20,449 bases of DNA, from contig JBNGIQ010009603.1 in NCBI GenBank assembly GCA_049999765.1, positions 1 through 20,449 of the forward strand, written 5' to 3'. The position numbers and the translations under genes were made by a program. Positions 1-9,062 of this stretch are shown here, in pieces. The DNA comes from Phaeoceros laevis. Taxonomy: Eukaryota > Anthocerotophyta > Anthocerotopsida > Notothyladales. Positions within the stretch are counted from its first letter, which is position 1, and each line of letters starts with the position of its first letter. A model generated the notes under the pieces. The model was not told where the DNA came from. It saw only the letters and a program-made list of their open reading frames with translations, and ran no database searches.

Positions 1-674
1 TATAAGGTCTTGTGCAGTTTGCACACAAGATGCTCACTTCCTTTCTTCACATACCCTTCAGGTTGGGACATGTAAATTTCCTCATCCAAGGTTCCATTGC
101 AAAACACGGTACGTACATCCATTTGCTCTAAGTCGAGGTCCTCATGCGCTGCTACTGCAAGGACAAGACGCAGTGTAGGGAATTTAACTACTGGGGCGAA
201 AGTCTCAAAATAATCTTCACCCTCCCTCTGTGAGAAACCTCTCAAAACAAGCCTAGCTTTGTATCTTTCGATACTCCCATCTGAATTGTACTTGGTCTTA
301 AAGACCCACTTGTTACTTATGGCTCGTCTTCCCTTTGGCAGTTCTTGCAGAGACCAGGTATCATTCTTTATGATAGAATTGTACTCATCCTCGACTGCCT
401 TCCTCTAGGCATCGCCATCTGGTCCATTATAAGCTTCACTCATGGTGGCTGGGTCCGCTGGGTTCATGTTGGCTGCTGCTACAGCATGCACCTGTGCTGT
501 AGTCAGCATGTTGTCGAGATGCCTTGTCTGAACCGTGGCCAGTAAGGAGGCCAACATTGGTGTATCAGGTTCATTGTCATCAGACAGCTCAGCATCTGCA
601 CTAGGCTCCCCCACTGGTGGTGAAGTCACTACACTACCTGTCTCAAAGTCCGTACAACTGTATTTACCAGTCCA
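1..674 (-). pseudogene. Copia reverse transcriptase, amino-terminal part (window-truncated)
   Basis: In the same frame as the integrase, translation after the TAG at 675-677 runs through a linker, then a second TAG at 405-407 (expected Trp in the W-KAVEDEYNSI motif). It then stays open to base 1 with hallmark RVT_2 motifs: NKWVFKTKYNSDGS, RYKARLVLRGF, FAPVVKFPTLR, QMDVRTVF and EEIYMSQPEGY. The polymerase YVDD box and RNase H would lie left of the window. Confidence 0.88.
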
Positions 675-2144
675 CTATTCAGGCAGGTAAGGTGTAGGCG
701 CAATGCGTGTCCGTCCTGACTTCCTTGGCATGGCTGCAGGTACTGGAGCAACATTTGGTAGCACCACCTCAACAGGTTCAAGCTCAACAGGCTCAAGCTC
801 AACAGGTTCAGGTTTAGGTTCTTCCACAGACACTGCCTCGTCAGGCTCATTCAAACACAGCAGGTTCAGGTATAATAGCTGATTCAATAGCTGAGTCACA
901 TTAACATCCTCCGCTGAATCACTAACTGCTGCTGGCATATCATCCTCCCCTTGAGCAGGAGCTGCATGCATGTCAAATGTGTGCACTTTGAGAAGAGCAG
1001 CTTCGTCAAACACAACACTTCGGGCATACTCCACTCGACGAGTTGCAGGATCGAACAATTTGTAAGCCTTTATCCCATCTGTATATCCAATAAAAACCCG
1101 TTTAACTGCTCGATCTGACAACTTTGCATGCTCTCTCTTCGTCTTAGGAACATGAGCATACACTGGAGATCCAAACACACAAAGATGCTGAATCGAGGGC
1201 ATCTTGCCACACCACAACTCGTAAGGTGTACGTCCTTGCACAGCACTTGAAGGAAGCCTGTTATGCAAGTAAGTGGCAGTGCTAACTGCTTCTCCCCAAT
1301 ATGCCATTGAAAGCCCCGCCTGTTTTAGTAAAGCTCTTGTTATATCTTGCGCAGATCTGTTCCAACGCTCAGCCACGCCATTCTGAGAAGAACTGTACGG
1401 GACTGTGAACTGTCTCACAATGCCAAGGGACTTGCAATATGCATTAAAGGCATCAGAATCAAATTCACCACCATTATCTGTACGCAGGCATAGTATCTTA
1501 ACTCCCAGCTGTCTCTCGACAAGTGCTCGGTAATGTTTGAAACTTTCGAGAGCATCACTCTTATTTTTCAGCACATACACATGTGCATATCTGCTGTAGT
1601 CATCAATGAATGACAAAAAATACTTGCCGCCGCCAAAAGAGTCCTTGGATACAGGCCCGCACAGGTCAGCATGCACCAACTGCAACAAGCCTGTTGCCCG
1701 TGTACCACCTCCCTTTAGAAATGCTGTAACATGGTGCTTGGCATATGTGCAGGCTTCGCAGAATGGCAACTTGCTCATGTTCTTCGACAACCCGTCCGAA
1801 TACAGGTTACTCTTTTCCATAGCACTAAGCTTGGTAGGACTTGGATGGCCTAGCCTCATATGCCATATGTGTGCAACACCAGCACTTCCAACTGATGCAC
1901 TAACTCCAGCTAACTGTGCAGATGGTGAAAGCACACTTTGTGCATCCAACAGAAACAAGTCATGCACTAATCTTCCAACAGCAACTGTTTTGCCGGACTG
2001 CTTCACAAAGCACATTGACTTTTTGAAGACAACCTCAGTAAAGATGTCTTGTGTGAGCTGATGCACTGACAGCAAGTTCTTAGTGATTGAGGGGAGGTAT
2101 AATACATTCCTAAGTGTAAGTACTGCACTATTTTTGAGGTTCAA
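675..2144 (-). pseudogene. Copia integrase (GAG-pre-integrase plus rve core)
   Basis: An open stretch of 489 residues. Near residues 95-132 is the HHCC zinc domain (H95, H100, C129, C132). The catalytic core follows with D160 (HADLCGP), D223 (LRTDNGGEF) and E259 (NGVAERWN), exactly 35 residues between the second and third acids. The carboxyl part includes the copia-typical segment ending in YARSVVFDE and an acidic, proline-rich linker made of short EPVELEPVE-like repeats. The stop at 675-677 (TAG) lies in the linker before RT, and the same frame continues beyond it. All catalytic residues are present, but the protein cannot be made as one polyprotein because of flanking stops. Confidence 0.9.
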
Positions 2145-2311
2145 GCTAACCTCCCCTACTCCCCTTATTTCTAACTGGCTGTTATCTCCTAACTAGACCT
2201 TTTGGGTACCCATGTCTTGCACATAGCTCGTGAATACTGATCTATCACAGCAAATATGTGCAGTTGCGCCAGAGTCAACATACCAGCTCCCTTCATAAGA
2301 ACTTGATGTAC
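2145..2311 (-). pseudogene. Copia aspartic protease fragment
   Basis: The minus strand encodes SWYVDSGATAHIC, the catalytic DSGA motif of retrotransposon aspartic proteases, which processes the gag-pol polyprotein. Seven residues before LGDN-like and GVG-like family motifs downstream there is a TAG at 2193-2195, where a Trp (V-W-LGDN) would be expected. The frame is the same as that of the integrase that follows, so one polyprotein once spanned both. Confidence 0.85.
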
Positions 2312-3640
2312 TCAGATACACAGTAAGGGCCTGGTGGGCGAATCTGATCTTCTTGTGCTTACTTCCATCTGTACAGCACTCAGACGCAGATGAAGATGCG
2401 GCTTTAGCTGAGTCCTACCTAGGAGGAGAACAAACCAACAACACCGAGGGTGACGTTTTGTCCTTCTTGGCCACCGAATGTGCCTCAGGCATGGGAACCC
2501 GCCTAGGTTCGTTGTTTTTCTTTTTCCTGCAGTCTCTCTCCCAGTGATTGGGAAGCCCGCACCAATTATAATTACCAGGTCATTTCTTGGATCCTGACCC
2601 CTCTCCAGGTCCACTTGCAGCTGACCACTTGGTTTTGTTGTTGGCAAATTGTTGCCTTGTGGCTGACCAGGTCGTCTTGGGCCCTTTGGCCTAGCTGTGA
2701 AGAGAGCCTGACTCCGTGGTGGCTTAGCAGCCTGCCTTGTCATCTCCTCTTGAAGGAGAGCACCAACCAGCTCATTAAATTCCAACGCAGGAATTTCATG
2801 CTCATCAACATGCGCAACAAGGGCTAGTTGCCTAGCCATGCGCAAAACTGCATTCTGGCTGGAGACAAAGTGTGAATAACTTGGAGGTAATGATGCAAGA
2901 AACCTCATGCATGCATCCTGCTCCTTTACTTGGCCTCCTGCTTGTTCCAGCTTTTGACGTGCAATCCGAAACCGTGAGACAAACTGATCAATGGGTTCAC
3001 CTTCTCTCATACTCAACGAGTGAAATTTGGTTTGTGCAGCCATCCTGGTCATCATGTCCTTGGCATGATAGACCATGGCCAAGTGATCCCACATCTCTTT
3101 TGCTGTCTTGACATCAATTACACTCATAGCCATTGATTCACTGAGGCCTACTCTAATCACACCTTGTGCTTTTTCATCGTACTTACCCCAGCGCTTTTGT
3201 TCTGGTGTGATTGTCTTGTATTTGCTGGAGGAGATGTTGAACAGGTCTTCATCACCCTCAGGTCGAGGATTGTCTCTAGTCACATACTCCCACAACTGCG
3301 CCTCCCGCAAGAAGCCACGCATTCGCATCACCTAGACATCATAATTCACTCCGCTGGTAAGCCGATCTTTCTCTTTAAAGTCAATTTTGACTACATGGAG
3401 CTTGTCATCTCTCTCCTGTTGCCCCCTTTCCTCTCTTTCTCTTTCTTCTCGAAGTTTATCACATCTCTCCTTTTCCCTCCTCTCTCTCTCACAACGTTGC
3501 TCTTCTGTTTCCTGGTTTTCCATCTCAGGTTCACTACCCAGAAACAAATTCTGAATGCTCTCAAGTATTTGCCACTCAAGAGCTTGGTCAAAGCCGTCGT
3601 CAGAGTTTTCTTCCAGGTTTTTAGAGAGAAGGTTGCTGAC
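2312..3640 (-). pseudogene. Copia gag (nucleocapsid polyprotein), broken
   Basis: This encodes the capsid-like part of a copia polyprotein (UBN2/Retrotran_gag_2-like). After a charged Glu/Arg-rich segment (about 3530-3390, likely coiled coil) comes the typical amino-terminal motif around NYDV, where the following Trp codon has become TAG (3332-3334). Downstream are the usual MWDHL and FHSLSMREG...FVSRF blocks. The frame is open to 2312, but its last part is not gag. The zinc knuckle (about 2570-2529, WCGLPNHWERDC) lies in another frame, so a frameshift occurred between about 2720 and 2580, and a TGA sits just before the knuckle. The first Cys of the expected CX2CX4HX4C motif reads as Tyr. The product would be non-functional. 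Confidence 0.85.
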
Positions 3641-3691
3641 TTACACCCTCAACATGTGCAATGACAGGGGAGGAAATTGCATTGAGACATT

Positions 3692-4581
3692 CTATACAAC
3701 ACTTGTAAATGCAGAGTGTGGTATGTGTTCGGGCTTCACAGCTTTTGACTCTTTTACATTTGCGTGCATACAGTCCAGTACATTAGCGGTCTCAGATACA
3801 TCCAGTCTATTGCTAATAGATTCTAACTGCACACGAATTGTGCTGAGAGCTGTGATTACAAACCATGACCTCCTAATAGCTGATGTCTCTGCATTACGTA
3901 CAAGTCTAGAAAGCAAATCTATTTCTAATGTATGTTTTGTTTGCAGAAACCTGCAGAAATCTGACTGTGTTGAATCGTGTCTTGGCCTAGGTGCTTGCCA
4001 GTGTTGTGAATGTGTGGGAAATCGACGAGGACAGTGACTGCTGGTATGACCGGACTCCTCTATCTGCTGAGCATAGGTGTGACGTTGACGGCGTGGAAAT
4101 TGTGCTCGTGCAGGGAAGACACCTGACTGCCGTGACCTGTTTGTCGGGAACTCATCAGGCAAATAACGCCCTCGTGTCCTAGCCTCGCACTGATCAAGGC
4201 GGGAGTATTGTCTTCCACGACGATGCCTTCCAGACCGGCTCCGTCTCTGGTCCATGCCTAACAGGTGAGTATCCAATGCGGCAGCGCTCCTGCCACAATG
4301 CCAGCGTTCTTCCTTGTCATTTCCGCACCCTTCACGCCTGCAAGCCTTGCCTGACCATGCTCCTGCTGTGCGCAGGCGCCTCACACTCTTTGGCGCAGCA
4401 CAACCTGCACCTTCCGGTGCGGCGCCTTCTTCATACGGAAGCCGCATGCGCGCATCGCTTCTCGAAAGAGAATGCCTTTGATAGCTCCTCGGATCAGCAC
4501 TTGGAAATCTGCATCTAGGAGAGGATGCAGATACTCAAGCCAGCCAACCCAGTACATGATTCTTGCATCAGGTCCCGGCAT
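3692..4581 (-). pseudogene. Copia leader with open reading frames before gag
   Basis: About 900 bp lie between the primer-binding site and recognisable gag, longer than in most copia elements. A first ORF (4581-4381, 66 residues) starts 23 bases after the primer-binding site. A second in another frame (4447-3692, 251 residues) is rich in Arg, Gln, His and Ser, and its last 70 residues look like amphipathic helix. The second ORF shares the gag frame (first codon base modulo 3 equals 1) and ends at a TAG. The gag-frame sequence resumes after that TAG and a TAA at 3641-3643. It may be an amino-terminal extension of gag broken by stops, or non-coding leader open by chance. I recognise no domain. 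Confidence 0.35.
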
Positions 4582-4603
4582 TGCAACAGATTGCTTGCAA
4601 CCG

Positions 4604-4615
4604 GCTCTGATACCA
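4604..4615 (-). other. Primer-binding site for initiator tRNA-Met
   Basis: The minus strand reads TGGTATCAGAGC directly after the LTR end. This is the classic copia primer-binding site, complementary to the 3' end of plant initiator methionine tRNA, where reverse transcription is primed. There is no spacer between LTR and site. It sets the orientation of the element and the LTR boundary. Confidence 0.9.
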
Positions 4616-4857
4616 TGTTGATAAACCTAGTCTAGCATTAGATCTTATAGGCACGCAAGAACGTATATTGCAAGGAGGGGAACCAAAGGCAAGAAGTGAA
4701 AGTGTGCGCCGGCAGCTATGTCTTGGGACAGGTGACGGTTATTTAACCGTCACCTATAGTTATGTATCGAACCATGCATAACCTAACTAGAGTTTGTGTC
4801 GAATAAACTAAGTAAACTACTTAAACCCTATTCAGGGGTTTAGGGTTTTCCCCAACA
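4616..4857 (-). repeat. 5' LTR of the copia element (242 bp)
   Basis: On the minus strand the segment begins TGTTGGGG and ends TTATCAACA, giving 5-bp terminal inverted repeats TGTTG/CAACA. It is immediately followed by the primer-binding site, which fixes its inner edge at 4616. The outer edge at 4857 is fixed by the TG start and by LINE coding sequence resuming next door. The length is short but normal for copia elements. It contains a 26-bp near-perfect palindrome (4730-4755) and a telo-box-like AAACCCTAA near its start. Only one LTR is in the window, so identity between LTRs cannot be used to date the insertion. Confidence 0.85.
4730..4755. promoter_or_regulatory. LTR palindrome with paired TGACG motifs
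   Basis: Twelve-base arms (aggtgacggtta and its exact complement) are separated by two T residues inside the copia LTR. Each arm carries TGACG, the core of TGA-type bZIP sites, so two sites face each other across an AT-rich centre. That the sequence is a palindrome is direct observation. A role as a promoter or enhancer of the LTR is inference from its location in the region that normally drives copia transcription. Confidence 0.45.
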
Positions 4858-5196
4858 GAGGTAATCTGAGGGGGTTAGGAGAAAGAGAGGAGTAGTTGTT
4901 AAGGAAGAGGGCAAACTCATCGGGCACTGAGGAAATCACTTCATTAGATGCAGTAGATTCCTACAAGGAGTGATGAAGATTGAAATCTCTGAAAGTAAAA
5001 TATTGTTGAGAGAGAAAATGGGCATGTGGAGTGAGAATGCGGATGGTACTATCGGACTCAGGTGGATTGTAAAGGTTGACAAAGTTAACGACTTGGCTTT
5101 AGCTAGACAAAAGACCTGGACACATTGGATTTGAGGATGGTTAAAAAGATCCAGCGGGGAGAAATACTACTGGGGCAAAGGCTTTTGTTAACATAA
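4858..5196 (-). pseudogene. LINE ORF2, second endonuclease segment
   Basis: Reading the minus strand from 5196, the sequence resumes the endonuclease with YVNKSL. A one-base shift near 5155 leads to DLFNHPQIQCVQVFC, and another near 5070 leads to NLYNPPESDSTIRILTP and DFNLHHSL, the conserved DFN.HH box of LINE endonucleases. A TAG follows where Trp is expected. Coding resemblance stops exactly at 4858, where the copia LTR begins. The frame errors mean it is inactive. Confidence 0.75.
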
Positions 5197-5214
5197 AACA
5201 GCGTCTCCATGAAA
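5197..5214 (+). repeat. Left terminal inverted repeat
   Basis: Eighteen bases identical to the complement of 7003-7020. Immediately inside is a small hairpin (AGAGGA...TCCTCT, 5215-5231). Preceded by the target duplication ATAA at 5193-5196. Confidence 0.9.
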
Positions 5215-7002
5215 AGAGGAATATCTCCTCTTTGTATGAACCATCCAACAAAAGGAGTTTTTTTTTGCTTAAAAAGCTTTTTTTTATGCACTCACGACTT
5301 GTAGGCCGCAAAAGTTTCCCAGATCGCGATATTTTCACACTTGGACATGCATCACGATATTTTCGAACCAGGTTCCGGTTATGGTGGTTCACTAGTTATC
5401 TTTAAAGAAGCCGTTTTGACTGTTTTTAGGTTCCCGGCTGTCCGGGTGTGTTCGTTTTTTATGGCTAGTCTTGAAGTGTTGCCTACAGATCCCAACACAG
5501 GCATCACCTTCTACCATTGTTAAAGCGCACTTAACTCAATCGTGTGCGCTGGTCATGAAATCTAACTTCACATAGATCGGTCTCTGCTTCCACTATCGCC
5601 AAGGCATGCAGGAAGTGCAACTCACATCTGGGGAGAAGACCCCGATGTAGGCTGTCCAGAGGCGTTGCATGGGTGGCTCTCATTGTTCGTCAAACACGCG
5701 GTGGAGCGGCCATGGCGCGGTGGCGCGGTGGAGCGGTGGCACGGCCATGGCACGCGCCATCCCTGCAGCTGGGCGTTGGTGCCTCTAACCAGGCCCACGG
5801 CATGCCTGGTGCGCTCTTCCACCAGCAGGGGGGGCTTTGCATTACAGCCGGGAGGGCAGCAGCAAGGGGGAAGCGCCCAAATTTGGGCCCAAGTGCGATG
5901 TTTCATGTAGGCAGCAGCATGGCGGGGCAGCCATTCCACCAGCAGGCTTGCGGCTAGCGGCTGGCAGGCGGCAGCGTGGGGGCGAAGGCTCCTGGCCAGC
6001 TGCTAGGAGCCGCCATGTATCATGGGGCTGGGATCTTCCGGTAGCTGCAGGCGGCGCTCCATGCGGCTGCCCAAATGGACGGAGGGGGAAGCACCCCAAA
6101 CTCCACATGCGGAGGCGTGCCTCATGGCACATCTCATTTCCAGGCAGGTTGTCACCGAGGCGCGAGCCTTCAGGATGCGATGCAGGCAGGCATAACGGCG
6201 CACCATGCTGGTGTGACGCCTTTGCAAGGGAACGGGGATTCGCCGGCCGTGCACGACGGCGCAGGTGAGTCCATTGCATCCCCATCCCCCTCTTCCATTT
6301 GCAGGGAGAATGTATGAGAGCTGTGAGCTATTTTCAGTTGGTTGCAGAGGGGTGTCGGGTGTGCCTGATTTTTTCTGTTGCAATGATGAAGCCGAAAGCA
6401 TGCTTGCAATGTCTAACTGGTAGGCATTGTGTGTCGATCGAGTTGAACTCCAGGTGTGCTCAATTTATACCCACAAGAGTAGCTAGCTTGGATGCCCTAC
6501 CTGATGCCAATCAGGAGGTTGGCGGAGGTGCTGTGTATGCTGGATAGGGCATGAAGTTTTTTTGCAAGGAACCTGTGCCCAACAAGATGGGTGCAGACAC
6601 ATTTGTTCACGTGAAAGCAAGTGTACCCTAAGGCTTGTCCACCTGGGCCACACAACACCGCCACGACAGATGCATCCGATGCGGATGTGGGGGGTACTGC
6701 GGAGCTAGGTGATAGCTTGCCTGCTGAGGCTTAGATTGTAGAGAACGCGTTTGCGTTATGCATCCTGGATGTCCGGGATGCTCCATGTGTAGTTTTGACT
6801 TTTTTGTTGGTGTCGCAATCAAGAGACCGGCTTGAAACCGTGATACATGTTAAAAACGCACTTCGCTAACTTTTGTCACATACCGCGAAATTATCTGGAT
6901 ACTACTAGTCATGAAAAAACCGGTTTTTTTGGAACCCAGCTCAAACTCGGGGTTTTTCAGGGGTGTGAAAGAGGCCATTTTAGGAACCAGGATCGGTTCC
7001 TG

Positions 7003-7020
7003 TTTCATGGAGACGCTGTT
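7003..7020 (-). repeat. Right terminal inverted repeat
   Basis: Perfect complement of 5197-5214. Just inside (about 6983-7001) is another, unrelated hairpin with AGGAACC/GGTTCCT arms. Followed by the target duplication ATAA at 7021-7024. Confidence 0.9.
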
Positions 7021-7227
7021 ATAAGTGAGGACCCGAGGGCGGGAGGGAAGACTAGGAGACGGGAGGATAGGAGTCCGTTGCGAGTGAGAGAGTGCAGTGG
7101 AAGGGTTAATGACATAAGGCTCATGTAGGAAAAGAATGTCAAACGAGGACAGAAGCAGATTCAGAAGAGTACAGATGACCACAGAGGATAGGTGACAGTT
7201 GAGTTGTAAGATCTTGAGAGGACTCAT
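7021..7227 (-). pseudogene. LINE ORF2, start of APE endonuclease
   Basis: The ATG at 7227-7225 overlaps the ORF1 TGA (7226-7224) in an ATGA arrangement that suggests termination-reinitiation. The protein opens LKILQLNC, where the Asn is a catalytic position of APE endonucleases, and continues to FDILFLHEPYV, where the Glu is the metal ligand. It then reaches PRVLTY, where the TIR element begins. Beyond 7021 the open frame runs into the inserted element and is not LINE sequence. Confidence 0.78.
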
Positions 7228-8278
7228 GAGGGACCTGGTCGAGAGAAGAACTTCGAGTTAGCTTCAAGGCGAGTAGGGCATGAAGGGTCAGAGGCCCGAT
7301 GAGATCCTTGGCGGTTGCAGCATAGAGGGGCTGCCACCTTACAGCCCGAAGCTGGATGAGGCCCCCCACAGTTCCAACATCGCTCCGCGTTCTTGTAGAA
7401 GGTCTGATTGTGTCCAAAACGTTGACACCTGAAACATTGAGTAGGGCGGGCATTGGGGACAAAAGGTGTCACCCGTAGCATGCGCCCTTGCAAAGCAAGG
7501 CCGCGCCGAAGAATTGCGGATGCACTATCACCATCGGAAAGGGATACCAGAACTGAAGAATGCCTCTTGGTAGAAAGGAGCCATCGAGGCTCATCCTCGA
7601 AAGTGATGTAATTGTCTTCGAGAACTTCTTCCTTGAATTCCTCCATAGATAGGCTGAGAGGGACATCATGATCCAAAGTTTGATGACGGATACATGGAGT
7701 TGAGACATCGGAGAAGGATGAAAAAGCCATTGGACTCCAATCAGAAGCTGTCTCAATAACTTTATCACACACAGCCACCGACTCCACAATGATGCCAAGC
7801 GACGTGTGAAACTTTTGAACTGCTTGAATCTTGACTAGCCCAACATCTGCTGCAAGGAGAGCCCCATTAATTTTTTCCTTCAACTCTGCATGTGATAAAT
7901 CCTGGGGATAGTCCCCGTTCTTGAATCTAACAAACAATTGCTCCTCGATAATTGGGGGCGGTCTTGGGGGAGGAGAACTACCACCGTGAGAGTGGACCGT
8001 AGCAGCATAAGAGAAAGGGTGAGAAACCTTGACCTCAGATTTGACTTCGTTGGAAGAGGCCCGAATAACCTCCTCGAGTTCTTCATTGCATGTGACCACT
8101 TGCTGTTGGATAGCTTCCAAAAGGTTGGACTCCACCGATAGCAAAGCCAAAGCTTCTCCAAGAGCTGTTTCGCCTCGCTTTTCTTGCCTTAAGCAAAATG
8201 ATTAGTGTCCGCTGTCAACATTCCTAAAACACTTTGAATGTGGATAATAGCCTCCAAGCGACTAGAAGTAGGAGCCAT
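7224..8278 (-). pseudogene. LINE ORF1, nucleic-acid-binding protein with three zinc knuckles
   Basis: This would encode the LINE RNA-binding particle protein. An ATG at 8278 begins a helical segment (SSRLEAIIHIQSVLGML) that meets a TAA at 8189-8191. A frameshift near 8150 moves to the frame that stays open to 7224 (about 308 residues, no internal ATG at its edge). A proline-rich stretch (PPPRPPPIIEE) precedes an RRM-like central region, then the Cys/His tail at 7436-7260: CFRCQRFGH, CWNCGGPHPASGC, CCNRQGSHRASDPSC. The last Cys of knuckle 1 reads Tyr (codon 7397-7395) and one Cys of knuckle 3 reads Arg, so nucleic-acid binding is damaged. The stop overlaps the ORF2 start as ATGA. An earlier start at 8446 is possible but less convincing. 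Confidence 0.78.
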
Positions 8279-9012
8279 GACGAACTGCTTGCGCAAAGGC
8301 CTGCCCCTAAAAGGAGGCCTTCGACTTGCGCCAAAGCCCGACCCTAGAGAGGAGGCCAGATACCCAAACCCCAAACCGGGCCTACCCCGTGTAGCATGCT
8401 TAGTACAGCCGCTCATGATGCAAGCACCACCAGCGAGCCACGCCAAGATGCCACGCCCGCGCCCCTCTGCAGCCTAACCATGGGTCCTTCCAAGCTCGAG
8501 CCGCAGCCAGCTACTGCCGGGCTAGCAAACGCCCCTAAACCTTGCCAGCCGAGCTGGGTGTGAAAGCCCCGCCGACACCGCAGCCCTCGACCGTAACCGT
8601 GCTACCGCCCTGCCACGTGTGCCAGGCCGCGCACACCGCAAACCGCAAACACCGCAAACGCACCGCAGATACACCGCGCTCACCGCTCGGTCGACATTCC
8701 AATGAAGGTGTACCTCGCCCCACCTTTCCAAGCCTCCTCTTACATATGGTGGGTACGCGCTCCACTCCCATGGCGGGATGGCGGCGTAGGCGCGGAATCC
8801 CCATCCATGCCCCTCACCGCAAACCCCACCTCTGGTCGGCGACTTGGCCCTTATTAGAAAAATTGAGGCAAAAAAGAGTTTGGCAAAACTCTAAGCACCC
8901 CATCCGACCACCGATCTGACGCGTGGCGCTTGTCCGCGGAGTTTTTATCAGGGTACCCACTTGTCCACTTGCTGGAACTGCTAGAATCTCTGTCTATTTG
9001 CTATAATTCGTA
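8279..9012. other. GC-rich intergenic stretch, no gene seen
   Basis: The first part may be the LINE 5' leader. From about 8620 to 8690 there is a degenerate short tandem array around ACCGCAAA. ORFs exist on both strands but have no recognisable motif and mirror one another, as expected in GC-rich DNA. I see no coding gene here. Confidence 0.5.
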
Positions 9013-9062
9013 ACGCCCAGCATGCCCATGGCCCCTGCGCGTCGCATGGGCATGCTGGGCGT
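9013..9062. repeat. Perfect inverted repeat, 18-bp arms, 14-nt loop
   Basis: Arms at 9013-9030 (acgcccagcatgcccatg) and 9045-9062 are exact complements around the loop 9031-9044. The pairing is strong and GC-rich. No flanking duplication is obvious. Function is unknown: it could be a small foldback element or a cruciform-forming site. Confidence 0.9.

Larger units (their letters stand above)
1..4857 (-). mobile_element. Ty1/copia LTR retrotransposon, partial and decayed
   Basis: Reading the minus strand from 4857 downwards there is an LTR, a primer-binding site, a long leader, gag with a zinc knuckle, an aspartic protease, an integrase with all three catalytic acids, and the first part of a reverse transcriptase. 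The order protease-integrase-RT is diagnostic of Ty1/copia. RNase H and the second LTR lie off the left edge. The element is defective: in-frame stops sit at 3692-3694, 3641-3643, 3332-3334, 2193-2195, 675-677 and 405-407, and gag is in a different frame from the protease and integrase, so an indel lies near 2580-2720. The LTR outer edge at 4857 abuts LINE ORF2 coding sequence, so this copy inserted into the LINE. The 5 bp at 4858-4862 (gaggt) are the expected target duplication, but the partner is outside the window. Confidence 0.93.
5197..7020. mobile_element. Non-autonomous TIR DNA transposon, 1,824 bp, inserted in LINE ORF2
   Basis: The two ends are perfect 18-bp inverted repeats (AACAGCGTCTCCATGAAA at 5197-5214 and its complement at 7003-7020). 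The element is flanked by the direct 4-bp duplication ATAA (5193-5196 and 7021-7024). LINE endonuclease coding is split precisely at these points. No transposase motif was found inside in any frame. The interior (about 5600-6320) is GC-rich with overlapping ORFs on both strands and short CATGGC/GCGGTGG repeats, while both ends are AT-rich. Superfamily is unassigned: the duplication is too short for hAT or Mutator, is not TTAA as for piggyBac, and is longer than the usual TWA of PIF/Harbinger. Confidence 0.85.
4858..8278 (-). mobile_element. I/Jockey-like LINE, interrupted by two later insertions
   Basis: A non-LTR retrotransposon on the minus strand. ORF1 (8278-7224) has gag-like zinc knuckles. 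ORF2 begins at 7227 with an APE-type endonuclease. ORF2 is interrupted after 7021 by the 1,824-bp TIR element (5197-7020), resumes at 5196, and is cut at 4858 by the copia LTR. Removing the TIR element and one 4-bp duplication restores the ORF2 frame across the joint, showing one original LINE. Triple zinc knuckles in ORF1 and the endonuclease style (QLNC, HEPY, DFNLHH) resemble the I/Jockey group rather than the plant L1 group. Reverse transcriptase is not visible and may lie beyond the copia element, left of the window. Confidence 0.82.

Noticed and set aside
6265-6304. GTGAGT...TTTGCAG resembling a tiny intron inside the TIR element
   Set aside because: About 40 bases is below usual plant intron size and no coding continuity is seen on either side.
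5622-6409. Overlapping long ORFs on both strands in the TIR element interior
   Set aside because: They mirror each other in GC-rich DNA, lack motifs, and none resembles a transposase or known protein.
6850-7020. Continuation of the LINE ORF2 open frame past 7021
   Set aside because: The frame stays open by chance into the TIR element; endonuclease homology stops at PRVLTY and resumes at 5196.
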